64,000 bases of DNA. Source: Triatoma infestans (lineage: Eukaryota > Arthropoda > Insecta > Hemiptera > Reduviidae). Location of the stretch: positions 1-64,000 of the forward strand of contig JAAEAF010002487.1 of the NCBI GenBank assembly GCA_011037195.1, in the 5' to 3' direction. The position numbers and the translations under genes are program-made. Numbering within the stretch: the stretch's first letter is position 1; every line of letters begins with the position of its first letter. Positions 23,114 to 34,644 of this stretch are shown here, one piece after another. The notes beneath the pieces were generated by a model. The model was not told where the DNA came from. It saw only the letters and a program-made list of their open reading frames with translations, and made no database searches.

Positions 23114-23450
23114 ATATTAGATATGAGAAAGAGAGAAAATTAGTGAGAAAGTATGTTTGAGAAATAAGCTGGAATAAATACTGAATACTGCATAATGAAA
23201 GAGAGACACAAAACTGCCAAGGCTTGACACGTATAATAGAAATTAGGTAGCGAGAGATTTAGACTAAGCGAAGAGTAGGGTAGTAGTAGGTTGCTAACTG
23301 GTTGTAAACTCATAATCTGTTGCAAAACTGTCCACGTGTAGGGCAAGCTCGGCTGTATAAATCCACAATCTCCCACCCTACTCTGGCCTAGGTAGTGAGT
23401 AACTACACTGGTATTTTTGTGTTTCTCTCCATTTTTTGGATCCTATTACA
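23114..23450 (+). mobile_element. LTR-like repeat LTR-B copy 3
   Basis: This is an undivided copy with 'gagaaataagctggaataaatactgaatactgcataatgaaa', 'gtagtaggttgctaactgg', a TATA-like GTATAAATCC at about 23354 and the end GGATCCTATTACA. The flanks GTAGT and GCAGT may be a 5-bp target duplication with one change. The TATA box followed by about 90 bp to the CA end suits a solo LTR. No coding sequence. Confidence 0.6.
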
Positions 23451-23454
23451 GCAG

Positions 23455-23640
23455 TGTAGAAAAAAGTTGAATGTAGCACTCTACAGGAACCATTCAAAAA
23501 TCACTTTTCCTAGAGAGCTTTTAAGTTGAATATATTATAAGAAATTTGAAGAAAATCGTTGGGGGGGGGGCCATGTTTGAGAATATCAGGGGAAAAGAAA
23601 CCATGGAAACTGGATTGATGGATTTTGACCTAAACCTTTG
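23455..23640 (-). repeat. Diverged HLE unit
   Basis: On the minus strand it keeps HLE landmarks ('atttgaagaaaatcgt', '-ccatgtttgagaa', and 'aaaatccatcaatcc' for the 'aattcctcaaccgg' block). It contains a G run at about 23560-23571. Very diverged. Confidence 0.45.
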
Positions 23641-24059
23641 CCGTTGTGATGGATGTCAGAAATTATATATATAAATATAATTTGAAGAAAATTATGATTT
23701 GAAATAAAAATGGAAGTTGGTTGGTCACCGAGGCAGAAGACACCGTTACAGAAGAGTTCAAAAACTTTGTCACCTTTACCTTTTTGCCCCTTCTTACAGG
23801 GGAGGATTTGAACTAGTAAGAGAAGGCATTCTTTAAAGAAAGAGTTTAAATACGGTATTCAAAAAGAGAGTCTGTAGTAGACATTCTACCAGGATTAATC
23901 AAGGAATTAACATCAATGCCAGTTATAAGTTCAAACATTTTGAGTTAAATCAATCTAGCTACTAAGTATTTGATTCTGTGTTTTTATAAGTTAATTCAAG
24001 AGTCACAGTTAATAATTACCTTGTAAATTTATTAAATTAATATATAGCTAAACTACTTT
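23641..24059. other. Stretch with no recognised feature
   Basis: The AT-rich sequence just left of repeat R3 copy 2 may be part of the same unknown element (similar 'aaagagagtctgtag/aagagagtctaac' blocks occur near 11985 and 23870). No gene. Confidence 0.35.
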
Positions 24060-24205
24060 TTTAAAAATGGTACTTATTCTCTATTTCTAATACTTCTATC
24101 TCTATCTTAAACATGCACACTCACAAGCCCCTTTACAAAACCGCTCGTGATACAATACTTACTAACATACAACACACACATCATACCAACAACATTTCAC
24201 CATGA
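24060..24205 (+). repeat. Repeat R3 copy 2
   Basis: It shares the 'aatacttctatctc', 'acaagcccctttacaaaaccgctcgtg' and 'acacacacatcat' core with 12215-12345 and 43830-43945. Class unknown. Confidence 0.55.
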
Positions 24206-24417
24206 TGGTATCATACAAAAATTTTAAGATTGTGCTGCCTGCAATTATTTTTTTGTTTTAGAGATATTTTTTTTATTTTTTTACACTCACACATAGACCA
24301 TAAAATAAAAATATATTTTTAAAAACCTAAGTAACATGTATTACAGTAGAAAACTCAATTCTAACAAGTTCAACACTTTCTCTGAGTGCAATACGAGAAT
24401 ATAAAATTGTCTTGGAG

Positions 24418-24840
24418 CAGCGCCCGCTCTAGAGGTTACAACGCCCCGGATAAAATAACAAATTGCCGCCCCTTAAGAATATAATTATATATATATATAT
24501 TTTTTAAGCAAGTCTATGGATGTTCAAACACAAGCTGAAGAAGCTCTCTCTGCTCGCGTGCTAATGCTATTCTGTTCAGAGAAGTATATGCATGTTCAAA
24601 CAAGTTTAAGCATCGTACTTTACAAATTCTGCGTTAATTATTCAATAATTAATTATTTAAATTAGACATTATATTATGTAAATTTTTAGCGAACGCAAAA
24701 AAATCGATATGTGAAATTTTTCTATTAATTGACTATTTAACACATTAATATTTTTCTCACACTTACAGCCAAGATTAGCGCCTCTAAATTTGGGCGTCCC
24801 GGAAAAATGTCCAGGTTGCCCGCCCCTTTAGCGGGCGTTG
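24418..24840. mobile_element. hAT-like MITE
   Basis: The termini CAGCGCCCGCT (24418-24428) and AGCGGGCGTTG (24830-24840) are inverted repeats with one mismatch. The direct repeat CTTGGAG flanks the element (24411-24417 and 24841-24847), 7 bp exact. hAT elements make 8-bp duplications, and an 8-bp reading with one mismatch is possible. CAG-starting tips with GC-rich ends are common in hAT MITEs. The interior is AT-rich with a (TA)n block and has no coding sequence. Confidence 0.75.
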
Positions 24841-24849
24841 CTTGGAGAT

Positions 24850-26270
24850 TATGCAAAATATGGCTTTTTCTACATAAATAAAAGTTATTATAAACAGATT
24901 ATATGAGGTTAAAAATGGCTAAACTATAAGGGTGATCTCCTTAATTCGAATGAAGTTGACCAATATCTCTAGCTATATGCCTTGGCCTTAAATGCCTTCA
25001 TAGGCTTCATGTATGGCTACTTTTCGACGAATTTTTTTTTAGTAACGTCAGTGGTGATTTCAGCAGAAGCGCATGTAACACTTTATCTCTAAATATTCTC
25101 TATTTTCATAGATCCATGGATATTTTATATCCTTGATAAGGAAATGTGAAAGAAACTTCGCTATATATAAATTGTTATTAATTAAATGTAATTTTTTCAA
25201 TTAAATAATGAAATTTCAAATAAATAATGCTGTGATTAACTAGGTCATCTTTTTTTATTTAAAAATAAATAAATAAATAAATAAATCTTAATGAAATTAA
25301 AAATATTTCTTTACAATCTAGAGTTTGTAAGAACGTTTCTTTTATTCACGTTTTTTATATACATTATATTATACTCTCTTAATTAAGAAGTCATAAAGGA
25401 TTTTTTTTTTTTAGTTACATATACGGTTATCGTAATTAAAATACTTTAAAAGACAGTATTATGCACAAGATTTACTAATTAATATAGAGTAGGCGAGTCA
25501 ATTGCAATGATCTATCCTGAAGTGGGCACATCTGAACGGTTCTCCAGATTGTGACCAAAATACGTAAATAAAACACTTTCTCTTACTGCACAATTTACAT
25601 AGTGCAAGAGAAAGAGAAATACATATTGACAATCTTATAATTTTTAATTAAATTTTTAATAGTTTCACAATTCTTTGAAGAAGTATGGACCTTTCAGAAG
25701 CCCCCATCAAGAACTTCTCTAATATCTATTTTCTCGCGGAAAAAACTTTGCAAACAAAAGTGTTATGTATTTGTATTTATAATTAATATCTCAAATTTAG
25801 TGGAAATCCGTTGGTATGTTTATGAAGAAAATCGCAGAAAACGTTTCATTAATAAACATATTTGTCCTTGTTATTATTACCATCGCTATCAGTGTTAAAT
25901 TCAGAAGAATCAATATGGTACGTTATTTTAACTGTTTGAGATATTCTTTATCGCTGATACTCGTGAAAGGGAATCAGCTCTCTCTTTATCAAGAATTGTC
26001 CATTTTTGTACCACACATAATCCAGATTACCACCTTTTTGCAGCTGTTTAGCTCAGCTGAATATTTCTCTATTTGTGGGCACCCATAACTTCGTTAACGT
26101 AGATTTTTGTTGTTCTTCTCTTCTTCAATTTGACTGAGATTTAGTGAGAGCTGTTTAGTTTAGATTGTTTTTGTAGCTTTTCACATGTTTCATGAAGTTT
26201 TATTCCTATCGATGAGGAATTCCATTCGTAAAATATTACTATATGTTTTATCATGATTAATAATTCTAAA
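24850..26270. other. AT-rich stretch; orphan hairpin at 25576-25614
   Basis: No gene was supported. An (AAAT)n run lies at about 25260-25287. The inverted repeat CTTTCTCTTaCTGCAC / GTGCAAGAGAAAG (25576-25591 and 25602-25614) resembles the HLE subterminal motif but stands alone. The frame 25816-26088 is hydrophobic but has no homologue I recognise and no splice context. Confidence 0.4.
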
Positions 26271-26274
26271 GTAT

Positions 26275-26662
26275 TGTAACGCAGCCAGTGGTGCCATCTA
26301 GGAGAGGAAGTAGGAACCTCAAGTTCTCTTAGTGGCCGCTAGGAACGCTGGCGATGCGCTCTAGTTATTTCTGGAAGGATTGAGAAGATTCTCCACCGGT
26401 ATAAATAGTAGGACCGCCGAGAGTTTTGGACAAGTTCTCTAGTTACAAACAAAGTGTACGTTTGTGGAAAGTGTATAAAAAGTGAACAAAGTGAACTTTT
26501 GTGGTTTAAACTGTGAATTAATTATTATTAAGTGTTGTATTTTGTAATTTATTGCTTATATCAATAAATTGGTGTTTTCTTTATTGAAGTTTAGAGTATT
26601 TTATCTATACGAACCCACTTAAAACTAGTTGCAGTAGCTAGTTTAGAGGGAAAAACGTTACA
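26275..26662 (+). mobile_element. Solo LTR, family LTR-A, copy 2
   Basis: TGTAACGCAGCC at the start, GGGAAAAACGTTACA at the end, 388 bp. A TATA box GGTATAAATAG at about 26398 and a polyadenylation-type AATAAA-like 'caataaattgg' at about 26560 give the normal U3-R-U5 order on the + strand. The target duplication is GTAT (26271-26274 and 26663-26666). It splits an older LINE ORF1 remnant on the minus strand. Confidence 0.88.
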
Positions 26663-26666
26663 GTAT

Positions 26667-27039
26667 TTATCTAGATCTCTGACAAAGAGTTCATATTTCA
26701 GAGCCACAGAAATTATAGTACAGATAGATTCATGATTTTCATCATTTTTAAACGGAATTCCTCTAATGTTTATATGTTTTATCCAAATTTTATTGTGATA
26801 AATTGTCTAGTTTGTATTGAACCTTTTTGCAATTGTTGTTTTAGTAAAGCATTTTCTTCTTTAACAGAAACTAATTGTTGAAAAAGAGAAATAAAGTCAG
26901 ATATTTTTGTTTGACAGTCGCTAACTTTCGTAATTAAGTCGTTATGGCTCAAATTTAATTTATTCAGTTCTTGACACTTATTAGAAACAGTTAATAAAAG
27001 TTGATCAATCTTCGCTTCTGTTGAATTGTTAGGATTCAC
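26667..27039 (-). pseudogene. LINE ORF1 fragment (coiled coil + RRM-like), cut by the solo LTR
   Basis: The frame 27039-26779 encodes a coiled coil (IDQLLLTVSNKCQELNKLN; KEENALLKQQLQ). After a frameshift, 26775-26667 reads INIRGIPFKNDENHES, the start of an ORF1 RRM-like domain of the CR1/Kiri type. The frame runs up to the LTR-A target duplication, so the LTR interrupted it. The protein is unrelated in detail to the ORF1 at 13691. Confidence 0.6.
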
Positions 27040-27479
27040 TATATAAAGAATAATATTGTAATATGTTTATAGATAATTAGCGACAATACCTTTCTTGTTA
27101 GTAGATTTAATGCCTGTGCTAAGTTTAAGTGGTAAGAATGGGCGGCTCACTGTAGTAAATACATACACTCACATAGATAAGGTAAGAGTACCTTATCTCC
27201 CCACTCCTTTTTTTTGGTCGTACTGATTATCAAGCTTAACACAAATTTTATACAACTTATTAATTAATATTTTCTACTTTTAAGTCACGTTAGTGTGCAC
27301 CAATTTTACACTAACCTTGAACACGATAGTCCACTGACAGTGTAATATTATATTGAGCTAGTTTCGTCATTGAAAAACTGTGATTTATTCGATTTAATGG
27401 TGAACAACACAGAGATCGAGCCCACACTTTCTTTCATTTTGCTTTTATAATTGTTCTTACTTTATTTGCTATTTACTTC
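27040..27479. other. Stretch with no confident feature
   Basis: This may be the 5' part of the minus-strand LINE whose ORF1 lies at 26667-27039. No termini were seen. Confidence 0.35.
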
Positions 27480-27770
27480 ATTTTAATTTCTATAGTTTAT
27501 TGATTATTTAATTTAATTTCTCTAAGGAAGCTTCTTTTCACTTTATGCTGCCATCTATTTACTTATTTATTCTATGTTATTTGTAAGCAAGTATTCTTTT
27601 AGTTTTCTCAGTTTCTTTCATATTGTTTTTGCTTTAATATTTGTAAATATGTAAATGGTAAATAGTAATGATTGATAAAATGTAGCCTGACTCTAGGGGA
27701 ATTCTATTTGTATGGGGTGCCGAAAACAAATAAATAATAAATAATAATAATAATAATAATAGCATACTTG
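27480..27770 (+). mobile_element. LINE 3' UTR with (AAT)n tail
   Basis: T-rich 3' UTR style sequence ends in 'ggggtgccgaaaacaaataaataataa' and (AAT)n (27734-27766). 'Tgggtgccgaaa' followed by AAT/AAAT repeats is a usual LINE 3' terminus. Coding sequence is missing. Confidence 0.5.
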
Positions 27771-28482
27771 TCTGATATCCGATTTTCGACCAATTCGATT
27801 TTTTTTTTTTTTGCAATACATTTAATTCTAATTAATATTATATAGATGATATAGTCGTAAAATAAGTTGAAATGATGTGTGTGATGTCACACATCCTTTA
27901 ATAATTAAATAAATAACTATTTTCATGATTAATTTAATAATTAATACTTATGTAATAGGGATATATGGCAGTACTGCGTAAAACTAAGATTGATAGTTGA
28001 ACATCCTTCAATAAAGTTAATGTAATTATTTGTTCCATTATATAACGACTGCAGAATATATATGTATCATTTCCTAAAAACTACAAACTGTTGAATTCTC
28101 TCCTTCTCTTATGAACATATTTTTACACACTTTCTCTCTAAAAGAGTTTTTCTCTCTATTTACCATATTCTTTCTGCAAAAATAAAGAGAAAGAACAAAA
28201 AAAAATCACCAGGGAGCTTTTCATATCCATAAGTATTCATCCACGGTTCTAGAGGAGGATTTACCCATAACCGAACGAACATACTACAATACTCTTCACT
28301 CCAAACACCGTTATATATACTTGGTCCTACAGAACGAACTCTCTCAGCAAACCTTTACGGAATATATCTCCTTCTTGTGTATACCTGATGGAAAAGAAAG
28401 CATAATGGAGTCGCATATTTATCACCATCATTTTTTTTTTTTCTTTTGCAGTTAACTTTACAAGAAAGAAACTGCATATTTG

Positions 28483-28514
<32 letters not shown>

Positions 28515-28865
28515 AGAAAACATATTTTTTCTACAACAACTGATTAATGAGACAATTAATTATTCCACAAAAATTAGTGGCTAAAATTTGTATTTTCAAC
28601 CTTTATAGATAAAAAAAAAAATCACTTTTAAATTATATTTCAAGTTCTCGATTGACCTTCGTGAGGTCAATATTTTTCCCATTTATAGTCACAATTTTCT
28701 TGGTTGTGTGCTTGTATAAAGTTAATATTCTTTCCAACAGTGAACAGTACTTTTCTGTGGAATATTTTCTAATTAATTAGTGACGTTTAACGTTATTTAT
28801 TATTATTTAAAAAAATAATAATAATTCGTAAAGGTTAGAACTTGTTTAATGTAATTAGAACATAT
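27771..28865. other. AT-rich stretch with (TA)n, no gene
   Basis: It contains a (TA)n block at about 28491-28509 and pyrimidine-rich tracts. A remnant of an HLE block ('tctaattaatattatatagatgata') lies at 27825-27855. No exon was supported. Confidence 0.4.
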
Positions 28866-29121
28866 AATAGTGGTGATAGTGTGTTGTTAGTATCGGTGGG
28901 AGGGGCAGCACCCTTGGCCACTCATCATATCAGACAAAAAGATTAGAAATTTTATTGCGGTAGGTTTTTGTTATTTTCTTTAATTTTTATAATAATGGCT
29001 GTGTTGTTTTTGTTTTGTTTTTTCAATTATTTTAACTTATAAACTTTAAAAACAAATTTATTTATATAGCTGACGTTAATTTGTCTCCATTATTATTTTG
29101 TTTTCTCTAAATTATTTTACA

Positions 29122-29930
29122 ATGATTACTAAAAAAATGGGTGAAACAGAAGATTTATCCTCGGATGAATCATCAACTTCAAAAAAAATTCTAGATGTAT
29201 TTAGTGAACAAAATATAGAAAATGCGCCATCAACTTGCACAACTACGGCCACAGATTCATTAAACGTTATAGCTCCACCTGGAATTCTTTCCAAAAACCC
29301 ATTTGCAATACTTTCGGTTTCGGACTCAATGGAAACCAATCATACAGCTACTCTAGAGACAAAATTACCTCCTCCAATTTATGTTAAAAATGTACTTAAT
29401 TATGCAGACCTTTGTAATGCATTTATCCAACTAGTGGGAAGAGACAATTTTCTTTGTAAATCAAGGGTTACTGATGTCATAATCAATTCAAAAACTCCAG
29501 ACGATTATAGAAAAATAATAAAACTTAATAGGCAAGAAAGTTGAATATCATACCTATCAGATAAATGAAGAAAGGTCCTACCGCATTGTAATAAGACATC
29601 TTCACCAAAGCACACCTTTGGATATAATCCAAAAGGACCTGACGGAACTCGGTCACAGATTCAGAAGAGTCTCTCCTGTAATTCACCCAGTCACAAAACA
29701 GACACTTCCTATGTTCTTCGTTGACTTAGAACCGCAGGCCAACAATCAAGACATTTTCAACCTTCAGTCACTGTTTTACACAGAAATAAAAGTGGAAGAA
29801 CCGTACAAGCAGAGAAACATCATACAGTGCAAGAGGTGCCAGGAATACGGCCATACTAAGAGCTACTGCCAGCATCCTCACAAATGCAGACATTACCAAC
29901 GTACTGACCTCCTTTATCAATGAATTCAAA
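29122..29930 (+). pseudogene. Jockey ORF1 (gag-like, zinc knuckle)
   Basis: ATG at 29122. The N-terminus is acidic and Ser/Thr-rich. PPPIYVKNVLNYADLCNA (about 29371-29425) is the start of the conserved Jockey gag domain. A frameshift near 29535 is followed by KVEYHTYQINEERSYRIVIR and MFFVDLEP. The end carries a CCHC knuckle CKRCQEYGHTKSYC (about 29829-29870). The protein class binds the element RNA. Confidence 0.75.
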
Positions 29931-30009
29931 TCTTTAATTACACCTCTTATCTCACTCCTCACATCTGTTGTAAAAAATCTCCTCCCCCATCTCAAACCTT
30001 AATGCCTGC

Positions 30010-31484
30010 AACCTAGTATTCTCTAATAATTCTTTTATGGAACGCTAACGGACTTAACAATCACAGACAAGAACTAGACGTGACAGACGAATAGACATTG
30101 CGCTCATTTCTGAAACTCACTTCACAGACAGATCTTATTTTCACTTCCTGACTATACGACAAACAGGACCGATCATCCGGATGGTACCGCATATGGTGGC
30201 ACAGCTATCCTTATACGTAAATCATTATCTCATTTTCTAATGCCTTCTAATTCGCTCAACTATCTCCAATCCACTGCAGTTTCCTTGCAATGCTATCCTT
30301 TTCCTTATACCCTAGCAGCTGTATATTGTCCCAGAACAAAACCATCAGCCATACCCAGTTTACTACATTCTTCCAGTCGCTCAGTCCTAACTTCATTTGT
30401 GGTGGCGACTATGACGCAAAACACCCCTACTGGGGTAGTCGAGCCTCCAACCCTCGCGGACGTGTCTTACCCTGTCCTATCTTTAAACAATTACGCCTTT
30501 CTTTCTCCATCACATCCAACATACTGGCCTTCTTCCTTATCTAAACGCCCTGACCTTCTCGACTTCTTCATTTGCAACAGCATCTCTACATTGCACACCA
30601 ATACATTTACCTTAAATGACCTTTCTTCTGACCACAGCCCTGTCTTACTTGTGTTAGATCTCTCCCCTATACCAAAACCTCTGAAGCCCACCCTTATTAC
30701 CGGACCTGTCGATTGGGATCTATTCGAATGACGCTTGAACAGAAACTGTGCCATGACGCTTGATTAAAAGTGCCAATAAAGACTTCCCAACAGCTAGACC
30801 ATAATGTATACGACCTAACTATCTCAATACAACAAAGCATTTGGACGGCAACTACAAAAACGAATGTATTCTATCACAAACCCATTGCCTATAATCTTCC
30901 GATACACATACGCACGCTCATCACACGCAAAAGAAAAGCACGAGCCAAATGGCAACGAACAAGATATCCTTCAGACAAAAGACTGTTCAACCATCTAACC
31001 CGACAGCTGAAAAAGGAAATATACGAAAATTACAACACTAACTACACCAAATATACTGAAACATTAACAAATAAGGATAATTCTTTATGGACTGCCACAA
31101 AACATTTACTAAAATACAACATACATCCTCTCCTCTTCAACATAACGGCGTATGGGCCAAAACTGACGAAGAAAAAGCCAATCTCTTTGCTACACACCTC
31201 GCCTCAGTATTCACTCCATATCAAGACCTACAAGATGCACAAAACAACGAAGACGTGATATCAAGCCTTCCCGTTCCCTTACCTCTGTCTCTGCCTCCTA
31301 AACCATTCACACCGTCTGAAATTCTAAACGAAATTAGAAAACTTCCTAAAAAAAAAAGTCCTGGATATGACCTTATAACTTCTCAAATTCTTTTTCAGCT
31401 TCCTAAAAAAGCCCTTCTATTTCTCACATACATCTTCAATGCAGTCCTCAGAACTACTCACTTCCCAATACTGTGGAAATTATT
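30010..31484 (+). pseudogene. Jockey ORF2, endonuclease and RT N-terminus only
   Basis: The endonuclease opens with LLWNANGLNNHRQELD (about 30031-30078) and has IALISETHFT. It then shows ICGGDYDAKHPYWGSR (about 30396-30443; the family has GDFNAKH, so the key Asn is Tyr here) and SSDHSPVLLVLD. The RT N-terminus has FTPSEILNEIRKLPKKKSPG (about 31306-31365). The catalytic RT half is absent. Confidence 0.75.
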
Positions 31485-31489
31485 TGGTA

Positions 31490-33140
31490 AAAAGCGAACG
31501 TTTCTCACGTGAAAAAGCAAACGAACGTTTTCTCCTAGGAGCGTAGAGGGGGGGGGGGTATTTTTGGGAGGTTCTGTGTTGAAAAGCGTAAAAACTTATT
31601 CTACGCATGTTGTGTCATATGAATTGTATAGTATCCATAGAATTTCAAAAATTTATATCTGGAATTTGTTTTGATCTTGTTTTCACCATATTGCTGCTAT
31701 TTAGAGTTGAATAATGTTACTTTATTACACTAGTGAGAAAAAGTAATGGCTTTTTTTTTTTATATCAGTATGTATTGCGTTTATTTTGTTTTAAATAAAT
31801 ACTTGAAATAAAAAAACTGAAATTCAAAAAATTTATTTACGATCTCCGTAGTAAAGTAGTTAAGCCTAAATTTTTAGGCTTCACGTCTCACTATCGATCA
31901 GACCAACATAACCATATTTCTTCCAATTATAGCAATAAAATATAGTCTAACAATTGTAACAAATGGATTTCTTAAAAAGCTGCCCCTTATGTCCTGGTAT
32001 ATGAATCCGAAAAACCTGGACTATTAACCAAGTAGGATGAACTACGCATATTCTTGTGTTTGAAAACCAAATTACGGTGTAGTCCTTGAAGGAATGTATT
32101 GTAGACATAGCATCAACGAAGGACTAGTACAAGCTCTTCAAAGAGCGTCCTGTTGTGACCTGGAAAAACTGAATATTATGATACAGGCTGGTCACTGGGA
32201 TAAGCCACTACAAAACACCCTAAAACAACTACATGAACTCTTCAATCAAATGAGAAGGTGGAAAATGGATAAGATGAGATGGATAAGCAGGGTAACGTGG
32301 ATGCTAGGCAGCTACATGATACTCGAATAGGATGGTAATTGGTAAAAATAACGACGAATAGGGAAGCGTATCGAGAAGGTCAGGACCTATATCTCTAGTT
32401 GTAGCCCCATTGAATACAAAGAAAGACAGATAATAATAAACTTCTTTTTTCAATAAAAACTTACTTATATTTCATTCGTAGATAAAAATAATAAAAGGTT
32501 AAAATATAATATAATAGTTATAAGCTAGAGAGACCAAAGAGATTCTGTTAAATAACCATCTATATAGTTGGGGAAAATATAAATTCTTTGTATGTGCCGC
32601 AAGCCGTTTATTTATTCTTTCCATTTAAATGTATACCCACGCGTGCAACATAAAAGAGTTTTTCGTTGAAATAAATTGATTTTTAAGACCTGCTTTGGTA
32701 GTGGAATTCCCTTCAATGTTATTTTTTACTTATATGTTAAAAAATATTCTTTTTTTTTTACTTTCTCTTACTCCTAGTAATATGTGTATGTATTTTTCTC
32801 TCTCCTACTTTGCAGTATGCTCCATAATAATAATAATTTATGCACTGAATTACATTTACAACAATTGTAATCAAACATAATGAACAGAATTACAGTATGG
32901 TTAGTTAGTTGCAGCAGTTTTTTTAAAAAAGAAAAAATAAAAGTAATACTATGTCCCAATTTATCCAAGATTATTGATAAATTAGGATGATTCTGAAAAG
33001 AATTAGAATTAGTACTATGTTGCGAATTAGGGCGGCTCTGGTGGGGTCCAGTAGAGAGTAGTCAAGTAAAATATGTTTAATATTTTTTCAGTTTGTGCGG
33101 AACAGGAACACGAAGAGTTAGAAATGATCTTGAATCACTT
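31490..33140. other. AT-rich stretch, no supported gene
   Basis: It includes a G run at about 31549-31558 and a small HLE end remnant at 32756-32782 (TACTTTCTCTTACTCCTAGTAA). The frame 32094-32330 (78 residues, Trp/Met-rich C-terminus) matches nothing I recognise and has no splice or promoter context. Confidence 0.4.
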
Positions 33141-33149
33141 CAAAAAAAA

Positions 33150-33410
33150 AAAACCCTATGGCGCAACAGCCCATGAGGGGCCAAAGCTTGCCAGACGGCG
33201 ATTTGAAGGGGGGGGGCTTGTAGTAAGCACGCCGAAGTTCCCACGCCGTTTAGTTCCAGCTTCGCTACTTAGGGCGCTACTAACTGTAGCTTCCCACTTT
33301 TTATCACGATGCTGGGTCAACACAGACTTTGACCTCATGGGAATTGAATCCTGAATTCTGACCCGAAAGGCGAGTGCAACTAGCCACTAGACCAACGCGT
33401 GAGAACTGAC
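33150..33410 (-). mobile_element. tRNA-derived SINE
   Basis: The minus strand begins near 33408 with CGCGTTGGTCTAGTGGCTAG (A box). GATTCAATTCCC follows (B box, 9 of 11). The body ends with 'catgggctgttgcgccat' and a homopolymer run (33143-33155 on +). The tRNA acceptor stem is not closed, so it is a SINE rather than a tRNA gene. Confidence 0.75.
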
Positions 33411-33749
33411 TCGCTTCAAATAAGCTTTAAATCATCCATGACCACTTAGTACCTATAGTATAACTTATAGGCTAACTGTAATTGTTTATTTTGCTATCTA
33501 GAAACATTATTGTCGGGTAAAAAAACTTTGTATTTGAACCATTTGTTGCATCAAGCCAATTTTTATTCCAATCCAACTAGTGAACTTTGATTGATATCAT
33601 TTTTATCGTAGCAGCATGTTTCCATCAAAATTTACCATGGTGCTTCTTTTGCAAAATAATCAGCCTTTTCATTTCCAACTAATCCTCGATGAGCACTTAC
33701 CCAGCAGAAATGGATTGTCCAACCATGTTCCAATAATTGTGTATGTGTT

Positions 33750-34640
33750 TTAACGGAATATTTGACAAACAAAGGATCGTAGGAAGCTCAAACTTGATAC
33801 CAAAGTTTCGGGCAAAATCCATCAACCAAAAGTTCTATTTTATTGATTTTTTTTTTTTTTTTTTTTAGTTTTTCGCAATTTTATCAAAAACAGCTACAAC
33901 AATTTATTTAAATCTCGAATGAATCACTTTTATTAGAAAAGTAGATTGCGGATGGTTCTTGTGGAAACTTTAAGTTAAGATTCTCCTTAAAGTACAACTT
34001 CAGTACAATATATTGTAACGTTTTTCCCTGTAAACTAGCTACTCCAACTAGTTTTAAGTGGGTTAGTATACATAAAATACTCTAAACTTCAATAAAGAAA
34101 ACACCAATTTATTGTTATACACAATAAATTACAAAATACAACACTTAATAATAATTACTTCACAGTTTAAACCACAAAAGTCCACTTTGTTCACTTTTTA
34201 TACACTTTCCACAAACGAACACTAGAAAACTCTTTCAACTCTCCGCGGTCACACTATTTATACCGGTGGAGAATCTTCTAGAATCTTCTCAATCCTTCCA
34301 GAAAGAACTAGAGCGCGTCGCCAGCACTTCCTAGCAGCCACTAAGAGAACTTGAGGTTCCTACTTCATACCCTAGATGGCACCACTGGCTGTTACAATAT
34401 CTTTCTACCAACTACCTAATATTGATATACTTCAGCAGTTTGCTAAATTTCCAAATTTGAAGAAAATCGGTAACCGCAAGTGGAACAGATGTCTGCGTTT
34501 TTTTTGTTTGTTTTTTTTGGAATTTTCTTAAAAACGGCTACAATTATTTTGTTTAAATTTGGAATACTAACTGCACAGATATAAACCTATTACTTCTATT
34601 TCCAACATTTTTCAAAAACAATTTATTTCATATTATATTT
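33750..34640 (+). repeat. Diverged HLE copy, split by solo LTR
   Basis: The left part (33750-34013) carries 'aaaggatcgtaggaagctcaaacttgat', 'ccatcaaccaaaagttc', 'cgcaattttatcaaaaacagctac'. The right part (34397-34640) carries 'ttgaagaaaatcggtaaccgcaagtgg' and a second 'ttttcttaaaaacggctacaa' block. This is the HLE order with two tandem units. An LTR-A copy lies between the parts at the 'cagttta-tta' position. Confidence 0.65.
34014..34396 (-). mobile_element. Solo LTR, family LTR-A, copy 3
   Basis: At 383 bp it has minus-strand tips TGTAACAGCCAG and AAACGTTACA. The target duplication ATAT lies at 34010-34013 and 34397-34400. Two bases of the terminal GCG block are missing at the right tip. 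A TATA-like GGTATAAATAG lies on the minus strand near 34263. It is inserted in an old HLE. Confidence 0.87.
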
Positions 34641-34644
34641 GTGT

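Larger units (their letters stand above)
28866..31484 (+). mobile_element. Jockey-clade LINE lacking its 3' half
   Basis: A GC-richer 5' UTR start ('cggtgggaggggcagcaccc', about 28890) is followed by a gag-like ORF1 (29122-29930) and the endonuclease plus the N-terminal part of the RT (30010-31484). Homology stops inside the RT near 31484. Insertions of this class normally lose the 5' end, so loss of the 3' end points to later deletion or recombination. Several frameshifts are present. Confidence 0.75.

Noticed and set aside
25816..26088. 90-residue hydrophobic frame
   Set aside because: No recognisable family, no upstream promoter or splice context, and ordinary for AT-rich sequence.
32094..32330. 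78-residue frame with Trp/Met-rich end
   Set aside because: No family match and no conserved copy elsewhere in the window. Not enough to call a gene.
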